Positions 50,696 through 63,848 of a stretch of DNA of 64,000 nucleotides are shown here, piece after piece. The position numbers and the translations under genes were made by a program. Position 1 is the first letter of the stretch, and the number at the start of each line of letters is the position of its first letter. This stretch comes from Karalla daura (Eukaryota; Chordata; Actinopteri; Chaetodontiformes; Leiognathidae), in contig CM055193.1 of NCBI GenBank assembly GCA_029224185.1, forward strand, positions 15,419,669 to 15,483,668. The letters run 5' to 3'. The notes beneath the pieces were generated by a model. That model saw only the letters and a list, made by a program, of their open reading frames with translations. It did not search any database and was not told where the DNA came from.

Positions 50696-53600
50696 TTATA
50701 TGTGATCAGGAACTGTCTGCAGAGCTTCCTCTGGGTTTCTGTTGACGTCAACGTTCTGCAACGGAAAAAAAAAAAAATCACAATATGCCGTGTCCAGATC
50801 TTATCAGTGTGTCAGTTCTGAACAGGTTTTCACTCTGCCATGTTGGGTGCTCACATTGGATAAATTACATAATGAGGTGTGTTCACACAGAGCTGTGGCA
50901 GCTATGAGGGTCAAAATCATTTTATAATTTTAGGTGTTAATCAGGCCCACAATATCAAATTCAGTCGTTTCATTTTACCCATGTAGGAGCGCCACCTGCA
51001 GGGCAGCACCTGGGAAGCAGCTATGGGTATGGTGCCTTGCACAAGAGCACTGCATCATCCAACATTCTGACCTTCTGCCCATGACTGCACATATTACAGC
51101 ATTATGTTGTCAGCAGGGATTTGTAAAATGGTTTTGAACGCACTGTTGAATCACTTTGCTATAAAATCAGAAATCCTAATAGCATAGCTCTTTGTTCATG
51201 CCTCATTCCATCAACTCACAAATGTTATTAAACATTACTGCCTGCCATCAGTCATATGTAATGTGCCACGGGCCCAATAGTTGGCAAAAGTAAGTATCCA
51301 TTATGACAAATGTCTGCTTGTGGAAACTCACCACTGGCCTCTCTCTGTGTGTGTTGACGGCCTCAATGTTGAGGAAAAATGGCTCAACCTTACACCCTGT
51401 AATTGAGGAGGGAGCCAGACAGTCAGGGGAAAGATTCAGAGGCTGGGTATCTCATACGTTTCAAGCACTCGCCACCTACCATAGGCGACTGGTGTGAGTT
51501 TGAGCACTGTGTGAAGGGGACATCTCAGATAGGGCAGTTCATCTTCAAAGGGAGGAAACCAGGATTACTGAGAGTGTTTGCGGTGCAGAAATAACATCAT
51601 CTGCTGCTGTGTGCGACAAGAAAGGGAGACAGCAGTCCAGCTGGCGTGAGTCTCCGTACCTGCAGGTTTGTCCAGAAAGTAGGCCAACAAGCAGCGCATT
51701 ACAGCCTGGTGGCAGATGACCAGGACATTTTCCTGCCTCTCCAGTTCCATGATCACTGGCTCCAGACGATGGACAAGGTCCTCATAGGACTGGACAGGAA
51801 ACAAAATAATTGAAGAGTTCATCAATGATTCAACCAACGTCACCCCGTCTTACCCTCTCAGTCCCTTTGACAAGGCCATGCTGACTGCACAGTGATTACC
51901 TGAGAATTTTACTCAGATTATTTTAGGATGAAAATGACCCGAACACAGCCCTTAAAATAGTAGTTCAATAGCCTATAAAATGTGCAAATTCATTTTCATG
52001 GTTCGATTTGTCAAGATTCAACCAGAAGGCAGTTAGCTTAGCATTGCATAAAGCCCTAAGACAGAGGGAAAAAGCTAGCCTGCATTCCTCATCTAACAAA
52101 ACAAACCCATCATTACCCCCTCCACTTTGCTTTGTTTACACATTGGATCATACCAGTTATTCCACAAAATGGAGATCAAAATTATTTGTTTGTTCATTTT
52201 GGTTTTGGAAACTAACATTGAAAAAACATGTCATTATTTCTTTTTTTTAGTTTTGGTTTAATTCTGAACGAGTGATACGTGGATTCCTCACTCCAGTATC
52301 TGCATACTGGGCTCCTCTATACACTACAAACATTCAGTGCTTTTTACTACCAAATTTACATGAAAGATTTTCCTTACAGTAGGGAGAGTTGATAGATATT
52401 TGAGCATGTTAGCATGGACCATATACCCTCACCTTACCCCTGTCTGGACAGAGACACGAGCGCCATCTAGTGTTCTAGTGCTGATTTATTGGAGCAGTGT
52501 TGTGTGGCCACACAGTATACTCATTTACAGTTATTTTGCTCAGCAAAACAAAACAGCATCATTATGTTCCCTCACTCATCCCAACCAAAGAGTGTTCAGG
52601 GGCATTTCTTTTTTTAAAATACTTTTTTTTACCTTTGCCTTTTAAAAAACACATTTTCTTTGACTGAATCACTGATGTCTCTGAAAATGAAACCAACATC
52701 CACCACTTCCACAAGTTAAACATGTTAATGTGAATGCAAACACATCTACTCAGCTTCTCTCTGACATTCAGTGATTAGCACATCCTGAACATTTCTCACC
52801 AATTCTAACTGCATGTCGTCATTGGCACCTTTCTATTGTCACACACTTGACATCAAGCCTTTTCTAACAGCTGCAGTCTTCATCATATTCAAATATTCAT
52901 CCATGAATTAAATCTTGATCATTCATATGGGTATTCAGATTTATTTTTAGTATGTAGATTTTATTCAAAATACCCATAAAACACTTACCTCACCCTTGGG
53001 ATAACGGTAGCGGTATTTGTCCTGGTCTCTCAGTGCAAACTCCTCTGGGAAATTCTCCTGAATCTCCTCGTAGGTCAACTCCTCACAAACTCCCTGAAAT
53101 AGACAACCCATCATGGATCCAACTTTTTATGTATTCACCTAATATCCTACATCCTGTAATAAGTATGTTTCCTGTATGCGTTAAGAGTGCCTCAAGGACT
53201 TAGGAAGTTAAGGATGTAGAGATATTAGCTCACAGCATCTATCTCATTGAGGGCTTTCCACTGTTCGTACTGGACTCCCACAGCCTCTGCAGTCTGGATG
53301 GTCCTCTTCATGTGGCTCGTCCACACCTTCAGGTCCTTAATGCTCTGACCTTTGATGAAGGCTGCCAAGGCGTTTGCGTACTGGAAACAATGAGAACCAA
53401 CTGCTTTTCATTTCATTCTGCCGTTTTAAAAGGTGTTTGCAGTGTTAACAGTTTGCATAAGGGGACTCAAGTTTATTATCACTTGCCTTCTGTCCTCTGG
53501 GTGAGAGGCCTGAATCGCCACCAATGCGACCTAACAGGTTGAGCTCACTCTCTCCGTGGCGGCTCAGGTAGATGGACCTCGGGGTGACGTGGATGTTCAT

Positions 53601-54560
53601 GAGGTAGTAGACGATCCTGCTCTGAATGTGGTCCTGGACCCGGTTCACCAGGTACCTGCTGCCCACGTCAAAGATCTTGATGTAAGAGAGCTTCCTGTTG
53701 GGGGAAACACACATAAATCTTTTTGTTGGAATGGAGGGGAGGAAAGATGCACCTGTGACAGTGCTGTACCGGTACCTGTCTTTCTCATCATCTATAGGCA
53801 TGTAGTTGGCCTTGTAACACTCGATGCGCTGGACAAAGTCTTCCATGGCCTCATTTATGTCACGATCCACGTAATCTGGACTCCCGAATTTAACTTGCTG
53901 AAAAAGGCAAGGCAGATTTGGAGTTTGACCGGGGAAGTCTGAGGACCTACAAAAGTTAACTTTCAGTATCTTCAAACCACTACCACGGTGTTAAGATGGC
54001 TCTCACCTTAATGTTCTCTGCAATGATTTCTGGGTCATCACAGATTGATTCCACAAAGAACACCTGCAGTTATTCAAAAGTAGAGAGTGTCAAATTTGCT
54101 CTGATTTATATCCCCTATTTTCCACTCAGGACCATGTGTTTGGGTTTTAAATTTTGTCATGAAAGCAATAGTTTCAGAATCTGGGAAAAATGGCTTCTTT
54201 TTTTTCCCCCATACTGCCAGGAGGGGATTATCTATAAAGGAAGCAGGGGAATACTGCCAGGCTGGCTCTGGCCAAAGACGACATAACATGGAAATCAGAG
54301 TCTTGTTGTCACTGTGAGTCTGTGCAGCAGGAAGTGGAGAGACAGCCATGCTCATAAGTTGTCTCGTAGGTTTTTGCTGACTTTAGACAGACCATGGTTA
54401 GACTTTTCTCTTGCTTCCAGGAAGCCAACAACCTTGTGGAGTGACTCTATTAATACTCTTGTTTATGGACTAATAAATGTATTAATAAATTGACTCTATT
54501 AATGGACATTATTGAAATAAAAAAAAATTGTAAACATAACCAAATATGTTTGTATATAAA

Positions 54561-54592
<32 letters not shown>

Positions 54593-57211
54593 CGATACGT
54601 ATAAGATGTAAGTAACATAATAACAAAATCCCAACTTTGACATCATGCACTCACTTTGTAGCCCTTCTCTTTTGCAAAACTATTGATGACTGCCCTCCTC
54701 TCTCTTGTGGTGTTAGTGGCATCAAACACCTGGATGGATAGGACAGAGGTATTAATAACTATGGCCAAGAAAAAAGTACACACTATGTTGTAATACAAAA
54801 TAATGCTGCAAATGCATAGTGTTCTGTGTCTTTTGGATAATGTCTGACCCCAAGCTGCCGTTGGCCCTCGGTTTCATTTTCTAATAAAAGTTTTGTTTAC
54901 ATCACATAGCAATCTGTTGTTGCTTTTACAAGTAACTTTAAATTATTTGAGTCAGATGGCTTTAAACCTGAATTTAAAGGGATATTTCAGTGTTTTATTT
55001 CAGTGTTTTAGTGTGGTCGGGGGATTTAGATATTTGAAATGAATCGTTTTTGGTTTCCGTCCAAAGAATAGATTAAGCCCTAAAAAAACACTGGCTGCAG
55101 ATCAGATAAGACCTTTGTTGCCTTGTAAAAGTCCACTATAAAGCTTCCCACTGACAGATTGTAATACAGACTTCCTAACAGGAAATTGAAGTCTTATTTC
55201 AAGCTCTGTTAAATCAACAATCTTATCACAGTGACATAAAATGTGCGTATCATTGGCCTTTTTTCTTTATTAAATGGCACATAAATAGACAACAAAATAG
55301 ATCATTGTGTTTTATGGTCATTAGGGGGACAGTTTCAGTTGTCCTCTTACTCACGGCTACTTGTCCCTGTTCCTTTGTGAAATACACAGCAACATCTTTG
55401 AGGGCGGCAGAAGCACAGGCCCTGAGAAAGAAGTTACACTCGTGTAGGCAAGGAGACAAAACTGCAAAATATGAGTGAATGATGTGACAAATTACACTTT
55501 AAATACTCAAGATCCTATCTTGTGTAAGTATTTTGTGTGGTAGAGTTCCCATCTGTCACAGCTGGGTCATCTTACTTGCGTATCCTCATGGCCTCTTCAT
55601 TGTCAGGTTTAAAGAACTCAAAGTTCTTATAGATCTTGACAGCCTCCCTGCGGTACTGGCCCACATTAAACACTAGAAAGATATGGGAAACAGAGGTTGA
55701 AAAAATATTAAGAATTCTTTTTAAAACATTAACAAGATGGTGTCAGACATAATGAACTGAACCTATTTGAACCTATTTGTTGACTCTGTCATACATTTTA
55801 ACACTGAAAACTGACTTTTTGTGGGCACTCCAATCCAGTTCAGGTAGCGAGTGAGCTTCTTGGAGATATAAGTCTTCCCTCTGGCTGGCAGTCCAACCAT
55901 CACAATCATGGTGGGAGAGTTACAGAACTGGGGCACTGAGGCTGAGATGGAGACAGACACAGGATTGTAGAGCAGAAGTTACTGTATGCCCTTGATGTTG
56001 AAATCCGAGCGTGATCAGTGAGCAGAGCAGGGCATTGGCCTTCTCAGAGTCACTCTCTGAGGCTCTGTCCTGCAGGACATGTGCCTGTTGTGTGTTCCTG
56101 CCAAGGTAATCTTCATTAAGAGAGAGAATGAGAGCCCCAAGGTGCGGCTCAAATGTCTGCAAACCCACATGGACAGGCTTATCTGCCTGTCTTTGACATC
56201 ACATACACAAATACATCAAATTAACAGCCATTATGTTCCATGTAATAGTGGAACAATTACATAGAACATGATGGCTTGCAAAATGGCCAAAGAGACTCTT
56301 AAAGAAAGAACACTGGGACTACATGGCTGTTCTCCTCAAGGAGGCACATCTGAGACTCCAGTCTTGTGCACCATATGGCAGACAGTAATGAGAAGACACG
56401 CTCCTAATCTCCATGTCTGTCAAAATGCCAGGCCCTTCCATGCAGATGGCTTACAAATCAGCTCAGCTGTACACTAATGTGTCTCAGAGGTTAATACCAT
56501 TATTCTTGCAGGACAAGTTCAGAGCAAAATAAATGGGCAGCGTTGTACAATTAAATAATCCCTATATGAATGGCTCATATAGGGATTATTGAGCACTTTT
56601 TGCATAAGTGTCCATAGAAATGTTTAAATTCTTACCCAGTCACGACCCAGGCGCTGCATTCTTGTTTGTCTCTGGAGTCCAAAAATACCAGTAATTTATA
56701 AGGCAGACTGCAGGGTTGCTTGCCAGTTTGCTGTACCCCCCTAAAGTGGCCCATGTGTGTCTATACAAGGACAGGGAGAGTGTCAGCCTCCAGGCTGTTC
56801 GATTATGAATGGAGTGTGATGCGTCAGCAAAATGCTAAAAAGACCACGTCAGACACTGAACAGAGAGCCAACTCGGACCCGGCTCGGTCTAGACTGGCTG
56901 TCATCCATGGCTGACTCCTCTCTGCCTACCTGCATCTCCCGACTGGCCGGGGCTCCATCCTGAAGCAACAGAACGGCGACATGTCCGCAAAAATCCTTCC
57001 TCCCTACCTCTCCTCTCTCACAGCGAGTTACAACGGAGCAAAAAGCAACAAGACAGTAAGGTAAGTATCCTCATCATCATGACGAGTTGGACCTTTGGCT
57101 GCACTTACATCCTCTCCTGCGGTTCCAGTTGCATCCCATCCACGGCACCCAGATCTTGAGCAGGGGCGTCTGCGTGAGTTTTTCCTGCTCTGTGTTGATG
57201 GTGAGAGCCAT
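50696..57211 (-). CDS. pfkfb1: 6-phosphofructo-2-kinase/fructose-2,6-bisphosphatase 1 (liver type), 14 coding exons
   Basis: Bifunctional cytosolic enzyme that makes and degrades fructose 2,6-bisphosphate and so switches liver between glycolysis and gluconeogenesis. Minus-strand exons: 57109-57211, 55816-55941, 55576-55672, 55355-55421, 54655-54729, 54007-54063, 53776-53897, 53487-53694, 53234-53380, 52989-53093, 51660-51789, 51480-51542, 51332-51396, 50696-50755. Phases close to 474 residues (human 471). Seen: RRRGSS (31-36), matching the PKA site of the liver isoform; Walker A GLPARGKT (51-58); FDATNTTRERR; the bisphosphatase RHGESE with catalytic His262; and a second His396 in VICHQAVM. 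The intron after exon 8 uses a GC donor (AAG followed by GCAAGT). The PKA motif, the KIWVP N-terminus and the itih6 neighbour favour PFKFB1 over PFKFB2-4. Confidence 0.95.
54561..54591. repeat. (CA)n microsatellite in pfkfb1 intron 5
   Basis: A CA dinucleotide array of about 30 bases, about 65 bases downstream (minus strand) of the exon 5 donor. Confidence 0.9.
56227..56275. repeat. imperfect 20-bp hairpin in pfkfb1 intron 1
   Basis: Arms 56227-56246 and 56256-56275 pair with two mismatches, both G-U compatible in a plus-strand RNA, around a 9-base loop. Confidence 0.8.
56554..56590. repeat. perfect 16-bp hairpin, 5-base loop, in pfkfb1 intron 1
   Basis: Arms 56554-56569 (AATAATCCCTATATGA) and 56575-56590 are exact reverse complements around loop ATGGC. 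Confidence 0.92.
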
Positions 57212-60200
57212 GAGGCCTGGGTGGCAGGTGGAGGAGCAGCAGACGCGCAGCTCTGTGATCTGTGTGCATGTGTGTGCTTCGCTGAACACTATACCTACAG
57301 GCAGGTCAGCTGACTGTTGCTAAGGAGAAGTACTTGGTAGACACGGAGGGGGCAGGACCTGAGGCCATGCTGCTTGTCTGCCTCTCCGTCTGTTTTGTGA
57401 TTTGAAAAGGCCCGAGGGGCTGCTGCCAAAATCTCTGTGGGGGCGATATCAGACAGCAGAGAAGCATCTGAGCGCTCTGTGTGTGTGTTTTGGTGACAAA
57501 GCTGTTACATCAGTTCACAGTGATAGCAACAGTCATGTGAGACGAGTACAACAAAGGTAGGAGCCTGTCATGAATTCAAATGAGCTTTGTTTGTAGTGAA
57601 CAAGCTGTTCATTGAACTGTGAGGTGCAGAGTGGAGCTTCTGCTTTTTCACCACTGGAGGGCAGCTTCAGACTAAAACCTGACACCAAGTACCAGTTGGT
57701 TTTGTGAACAGGTTTCTCAACTAAAACAAGCAACAAAAAAGTAACAATACGATAAATGTTTCATACAGATTTATATCAAACATATATTTTAAGGGGTTAA
57801 CACTGACAAAAAATGACAACCTAGACTAATTTATAGACTCATGTCAGAGAAAACAAAAAAGTAATTTTTTTTTTTTTTTAGAAGTCTGAGGCGGCCTGTC
57901 CTTCTGCAGACCTGACAGTAGGTGGTTCCAGGCTGCAGGGCATGCAAACATAGTGGCCAACAGAGAGTGTAAATGAGTTCAAACTATAGATTTTAAAATG
58001 AGAAAAAGACAAGGGGACGCAGCCCAAACAGATTTATGAACATTTATGCACCACTGACTGAGTATATGCAAGGCCAGTAAAGGCCACTGGCCTATATTGT
58101 GAGCTGGCCTGTATTGCGAGTTATCTTCAGCTTTGCAGCTGATGATAAACCTCAAATCACTGGGCTTTACTGTACACAGCTGATGCACACATGGACTTGG
58201 AATTTCTCTGATCTCAGATAAACAGCTAGTGCAGAAACATAGCAGTACAACATGGCCCCTGACCCCACTTGGCCCCTTATATCAGCATCTTTACTGATAT
58301 GAATGATATTCAACAGGATCTGCTGAATTGTTGTCCAGATAAATCCATCTGTTTAATCTGATTTGGGAACTGTGAGTTACTGAATGTAGCTTTCTATTTA
58401 AGATATCCACGTGATCAGTTTCTGTCCTCTCATTATGAGTAAGCAGATTTTGAAAAAACAAGTTTTTGCTGCCCCAGGATACTGAAAGTTTTCAATAACA
58501 CATAGTGAAAGTAACATTTTTCTTTTTCTTTTTTGGCATATGTATAAAAGTAAGCTTCCACTTCAAAGTCCCGGTACACAACTCTCAATCTTAGTCATTA
58601 GCCTCAAACAGGGAACATAGTGATATCAAAGTATAAACACGCTGTTACTCATAGACAATCATTACCCAGCCAGTGATGGTCATTCATGGCCAGTTTTTCC
58701 TGTTTTGTGTTTTGTTTTGGGGATAGGCTTGACCATTTAAAGGAGGTAAAGTACATGCTATTCTAGACTGTTTGTCCTTGCAGGAATTCAGCATGTCTTC
58801 CAAAAAAGCAACCATTGGGAATTAGAGTTCCGCCCACTCCGCCTTGGTTGTGTACACACGATAATATCAGCAGAGTTATTTTCAAAGAACATGAAATTAT
58901 ACAAGAGCGAATTCCACCAAAAATTATAATAAAAAGCAGATAGGCTCCCAGAGATGTCTTTTGCATCATTCACAAGTGACCAGATTGTCAAACTTTACAT
59001 GTGCTTTTGCTCAAAGTTCACGGCTGTGCCATAAAGTCCCTCTACATTGTTATTGCTCATGCAGTTAAGAATTTATATGAGAGGAGTTTTAAGAAGAACC
59101 AAAACAGAAAGTTGTCAGAACTCTTCCTGTGTCTGCCACATTTCACGAAGAAGGAAGGAAGTGGTGCTGTGGCATAAAACACCACATTGTACATCCACAC
59201 GTGGCCCATGTCGTAGTCCGTCAGTATCATCACCCGCTATCTATGGTCTGAGTGTGTCGCATATTAGTAGAAAACTTGCTGCAGGGCTTCCTCTATGTAG
59301 TGTTTTGCATGCTTTCTGCAGAGGCGGTTCATCTGCGATCTCACCTGCGCTGTCACACCTGCGGCGCCTGATATGTTCCAGCTGGGGAAGCTCCATTCTG
59401 TGTTATACTCCAATGAAGCAACCAGCAGAGTGGCTGAAAGACCATCAGTGCATTCGCCCTACTGGTTTATGGGGCTAGTGGCAACGGAACCAAATGCTCT
59501 TTTTAAAGAAACAAAACCACTCAGCCAAAGTATTCACAAGCCACCCCAACCCCTGCACCCCTCTCTTTTCATGACGCATGGACATATGATAGCTGCAGAC
59601 TGGGCTTGTCCTTTAATGTTTGCCAGGGCCAGAGTTCACAACGTACACACATGGAAGGAAGAAGCAGCACCCAGAGGGCGTATCAAAACAAGTGCAAAGG
59701 TCACTAAGGAGGTAATTGTTGTTGTACAGGGAGACATGGCAATATTTACACACACTTACAGGCCATAATCAGCCATCATCTGGGTCTGTTTTGATAAAAA
59801 TAGCAATGACAGCTGTTGTAACTGAAGCATATAGCACACTTAACAAACAAATCCTTCGGTGGAGTACAGGGGTGTCACAGTGCCTTAAAATATATACACT
59901 GACTGTAAAGGACAAATGGCAAGCCCACATACTGTACATAATACATGATTATTCATAGTATATACTACTTAGCCGTAGTGTTTAAACAGTTATGGGACCA
60001 TAAAGACAAGAGACTTTACCACTGTCACAACATTAGTGACAAAATAAAAGGTGTTCAACCGACGACAGAAGACGTAGTATATATGGTCTATTTTTAAACA
60101 GACTTCATACTTGACCTTTACAATGTAGTACTAGTGCCTTCTAGGTTTATAGTTAGCACAGCATTAGAGATGACATTTGTTAGCACGCCCTGGCAGGGGC

Positions 60201-61500
60201 ATTTTTCACCCACAACAATCAGACTGACAGCTCATATTGTAAGACTGACTCACACCCACTATGTCAACTGCCCCTGAAAATATAGATCCAAAAATCATCT
60301 CCAGCACTGGCAGATGCCTCAGAGGAGTGCTTCCTGAGATCTGACTGAATAAATCATGTACTGTAAGCATCTACTGAATCCATTTACAGTCATTGTGCTT
60401 GCAGAAAGTAATTCATACTTTCAATAATGAATGAAAGGCATTTTGTTCCAGATCACTGTCTACAACAGTCCGTCCTGGCTTTACATCCAGTGGTCACAGG
60501 GGTAAATAATAAATGAAACATTATAGACATCATCAAATGAATCCCATCCACATTTCTCCTTTATGTTTGTAATGTTTATGCACCAAAACAGCTCTATTTT
60601 TTGAGTGTAGGTGCTTATTCTAATTTGACATAAGATACAGTTTTTTTATATTCACTTAACTAGTATGATGTGAGGTAAAGAACAAAGTTAACACCTCTGA
60701 GATCACCGAAGCACATGGAAGTTGTGAGGTCATACAGGCTGAACAGGCAAATTGTTACAAAACAATTTTGTCTTTACTCACAAGGAAACATTGCTGTGAC
60801 CAGCATACCAAGTGTACACCATGTGTTTCTTCTTTTTCCTCATTCTTTTGTGTGGGTAGAGAAGAAATTCATTTTAAAAAATCTAGATAGCAGAGCAACA
60901 TTAAGTTTGTTTGAAAGCATTTGTTCCATTTGCAGCTTGCCTAAGAAACAGTTGCAAAATTTGCATTCTGAGGGAACTCCAGATGTCATTTGGGCAGATA
61001 ATCAAATTGCCAAACATGGATAAGATCTGGGCGGAGGGTTTAGAGGAGAGTTCTGCATGATAGAATTTAGCCACAGTCAACCTCTTATCCAGATGCACTT
61101 GGACTTCATGGATTGCTTTTGGTCTGAGAAAGAAGTCATTGAGTCAGAGGTGAGTTGCTATTTTACCTGCATCTGCACAACTGTCTGTAACTTCGATTTA
61201 GCATTTTTTTATAGGTAAGTATTATTAAAGACTTGTGTACAGAGATTGTTAGGAAAAAGGGAAAGTATTTATTTTCACTTTGTGGTTGACATTTAATCTC
61301 AAGACGAGACAGTGCCACAGCCAGATTGCAGTTTTGTCCTGTTTTAAAGCTTAAGATTTTTTGAGCATCATAGTGTGGTGTTCTATTACTGCAAGGTTTG
61401 TGATGGTTTATCAGTTTACTTATATTAGTTAAATTGCTTTAATAAAGCATGTGTAAATTTTGCATCCACTGTAATAACCTTCTGTACCTGCTGTAGAGAT
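57212..61500. other. intergenic region between pfkfb1 and ugt5
   Basis: About 4.3 kb with no recognised coding exon. The left end must hold the pfkfb1 promoter (the two genes diverge), but no TATA box stands out. A T-run lies near 57867-57880. Open frames such as 59047-59478 are Ser/Arg/Cys-rich without similarity or splice context. No repeat family was recognised. Confidence 0.45.
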
Positions 61501-61512
61501 TGACTAACGAGC

Positions 61513-61520
61513 ATAAAAAG
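61513..61520 (+). promoter_or_regulatory. TATA-like box upstream of ugt5
   Basis: ATAAAAAG lies about 40 bases before a possible first noncoding exon and 130 bases before the ugt5 start codon. The assignment rests on position and composition only. Confidence 0.35.
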
Positions 61521-61642
61521 GAAGAGCACAATTCATCCGACTACTGTGCAACAGTTACATGAAAATAATGACTAAACATGGTGCATGTGCTTCTGTAGCT
61601 TGGAAATCTTTGTTCAATAACGTCTGTCTCTCTTTTACAGTG

Positions 61643-63241
61643 ATGGGGCCATATCCAGTCATTGCCATTGTCTTGTTGTTTTCAGCGACTCTACCCTTTT
61701 GTTGTGATGGGGGGAAAGTGCTGGTTTACCCCTTAGATGGAAGCCACTGGCTGAACATGAAAATCCTGGTGGAGATGCTTCATTCTCATGGTCATCAAGT
61801 GACAGTGATTCGCTCCTCTACCAGCTGGTATGTGTCTGAGTTCTCGCCCCATTACACCTCCATCACCATCCCACAGGACCATTCCCAAAACATTGAGAGC
61901 CAAGACTTCATGTCCTCGTTCTTGAAGAGGTCATTAGAGATCCGTCGGAGTAAGAGCTCTCCATGGAAGTTTGTGAAATTTTTCATGAACCTTTTCAAAA
62001 TGATAGGGGAGAATCAGGTGTCTGTGGCCAAAATGGTCACCACCATCTTTGAGAATAAGACCCTAATCAAAGAGCTGAAGGAAACTGGATACGATCTTTG
62101 TTTGACTGATCCTGCATTTCCAGGTGGAGTGCTCGTGGCTCACTATCTCCAGCTGCCTATGGTTTTCAATGTTCGCTGGATTTTAAGTGGAGAGGGACAT
62201 TTTGCCCTAGCTCCCTCACCTCTGTCATATGTGCCTCAACTGTTCTCCCACAGTTCAGATAAAATGGACTTTTTTCAAAGAGTTAAAAACATAATTTGTA
62301 ATGGCATACTTTTTTACATGTACTACTTTGTGACAAACCCTCCCTACCAAGCTGTGTGTGATCAGTATTTTGGACGGGATGTTAGTGTCATGTCTCTCAT
62401 GCAGGGTGCTGATCTCTGGCTTTTCCGGATTGATTTTTTATTTGAATTCCCTCGTCCCACCATGCCAAATGTCATCTACATTGGGGGTTTCCAGGGTAAA
62501 CCCTCCAAACCTCTTCCATCAGATTTAGAGGATTTTGTGCAGAGTTCCGGTGAACATGGAGTAGTCATCATGACTCTGGGAACCCTCCTAGGCGACCTAG
62601 GCCCTGAGATATCAGAGATCTTTGCCTCAGCATTCGCTCGTCTTCCTCAGAAGGTCGTGTGGAGACACACTGGTGAACGACCTATCAATCTTGGTAACAA
62701 CACCATGCTGATCGAATGGCTTCCTCAAAATGATTTACTAGGCCACCCCAAAACCAAGGTTTTTGTGACACATGGGGGTACCAATGGCATTTATGAGGCC
62801 ATCTACCATGGTGTCCCAGTTCTGGGTGTTCCTCTTATCTTTGATCAGTTCGACAACATGGTGCGCCTGAAGGCCCGAGGAGTGGCTGAGGTTGTTGAAG
62901 TAACAACTTTGGATGTTGAGTCTCTGACAAAAGCTCTGAGGAATATTCTAGACCCAGAGAAGCCATACAGAGAGAATATGCTCAAACTGTCCCAGCTCCA
63001 TCATGACAAACCAATGAAACCTCTCGACAGTGCCCTTTACTGGATAGAGTACGTCATGAGGCACAAAGGTGCAGCACACCTGCGCACAGAGTCCTATCAG
63101 TTACCATGGTATGCCTATCACTGTCTAGATGTGATGGCAGCCTTTGTGGCTTTTGGTTTACTGGGGATTGCATTAGTTTCAGCTTCATTTAGACACATTC
63201 TTGGATGTTTCATGAAGAAATCCAAGGCCAAGAATGAATAG
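61643..63241 (+). CDS. ugt5: UDP-glucuronosyltransferase, fish UGT5 family, single coding exon
   Basis: ER-membrane enzyme that transfers glucuronic acid from UDP-glucuronate to small lipophilic substrates. It has 532 residues in one exon, the structure typical of teleost UGT5. Seen: signal peptide (about 1-22), GKVLVYP with catalytic-type His35 in GSHWLNMK, TDP with Asp156, the UDP-sugar binding signature around FVTHGGTNGIYEAIYHGVPV (374-393) continuing to DQFDN (401-405), a C-terminal membrane helix (about 501-522) and a lysine-rich tail KKSKAKNE of the ER-retention kind. The start at 61643 was chosen because it opens the signal peptide directly after a strong acceptor (TCTCTTTTACAG). An in-frame ATG at 61559 would add 28 residues if that intron were retained. 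The member within UGT5 (a-g) cannot be named. Confidence 0.93.
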   Translation: MGPYPVIAIVLLFSATLPFCCDGGKVLVYPLDGSHWLNMKILVEMLHSHGHQVTVIRSSTSWYVSEFSPHYTSITIPQDHSQNIESQDFMSSFLKRSLEIRRSKSSPWKFVKFFMNLFKMIGENQVSVAKMVTTIFENKTLIKELKETGYDLCLTDPAFPGGVLVAHYLQLPMVFNVRWILSGEGHFALAPSPLSYVPQLFSHSSDKMDFFQRVKNIICNGILFYMYYFVTNPPYQAVCDQYFGRDVSVMSLMQGADLWLFRIDFLFEFPRPTMPNVIYIGGFQGKPSKPLPSDLEDFVQSSGEHGVVIMTLGTLLGDLGPEISEIFASAFARLPQKVVWRHTGERPINLGNNTMLIEWLPQNDLLGHPKTKVFVTHGGTNGIYEAIYHGVPVLGVPLIFDQFDNMVRLKARGVAEVVEVTTLDVESLTKALRNILDPEKPYRENMLKLSQLHHDKPMKPLDSALYWIEYVMRHKGAAHLRTESYQLPWYAYHCLDVMAAFVAFGLLGIALVSASFRHILGCFMKKSKAKNE

Positions 63242-63848
63242 ATAACATAATGTGATAATAAACTGGATGCCTAAATTAACAATAAAAATTAGCAATTAGC
63301 AATAATTACATCATTGCCTTGTTCTACATTTTATATGATCAAATAAATAGGATCATTTCTCTGTTTTATCTCATAATCTAATGAACAAACTATATATTCA
63401 AATGTTATTATTGAATAAACTATTTATTGTTAATTGTTTTATATCTTTCCATATTTCAACTAGAAAATGCTACTTCTACCTCTACTGCTACTCCACCATG
63501 TGGATGTAATCTCTCATCAAGGTTGCCATGGTGAAAAAACAAATAAAAGATGGAACAAAACATTGAGCTGCATGTGAAAAGAAGGGACTTGTTAATGCCT
63601 ACAGGTGATGACAGTATATTTATCATTCTTTTTCCTTTTCCTGAGCATTAGTTGGTAAGTTGTAATGCCTTCAAATGTTCAGAAAATAAAAATTTAGGAA
63701 CAATTTCCTGTTTGTGCTTCATAATCCATCCATCCATCATCTTACCTACTATGGGTCTGGTAGTGAATATGTCAAGCACACATGGTACAAAGGCAGGGAA
63801 AATATCATATATATTTGGACACATACTGTACCCATCTTAGGGCACAAA
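63242..63848. other. spacer downstream of ugt5
   Basis: AT-rich spacer holding the ugt5 3' UTR, with AATAAA signals such as the one in 'AACAATAAAAATTAGC' near 63280. A CATCCATCCATC stretch near 63726-63737 resembles the start of the common teleost repeat. No exon was recognised. Confidence 0.5.

Noticed and set aside
59047..59478. 143-residue plus-strand frame between pfkfb1 and ugt5
   Set aside because: No recognisable domain, biased composition, no supporting promoter or splice signals; treated as chance.
61559..61642. Upstream in-frame start for ugt5
   Set aside because: A strong pyrimidine tract and acceptor lie directly before the ATG at 61643, and the signal peptide begins there. The upstream extension has no secretory character.
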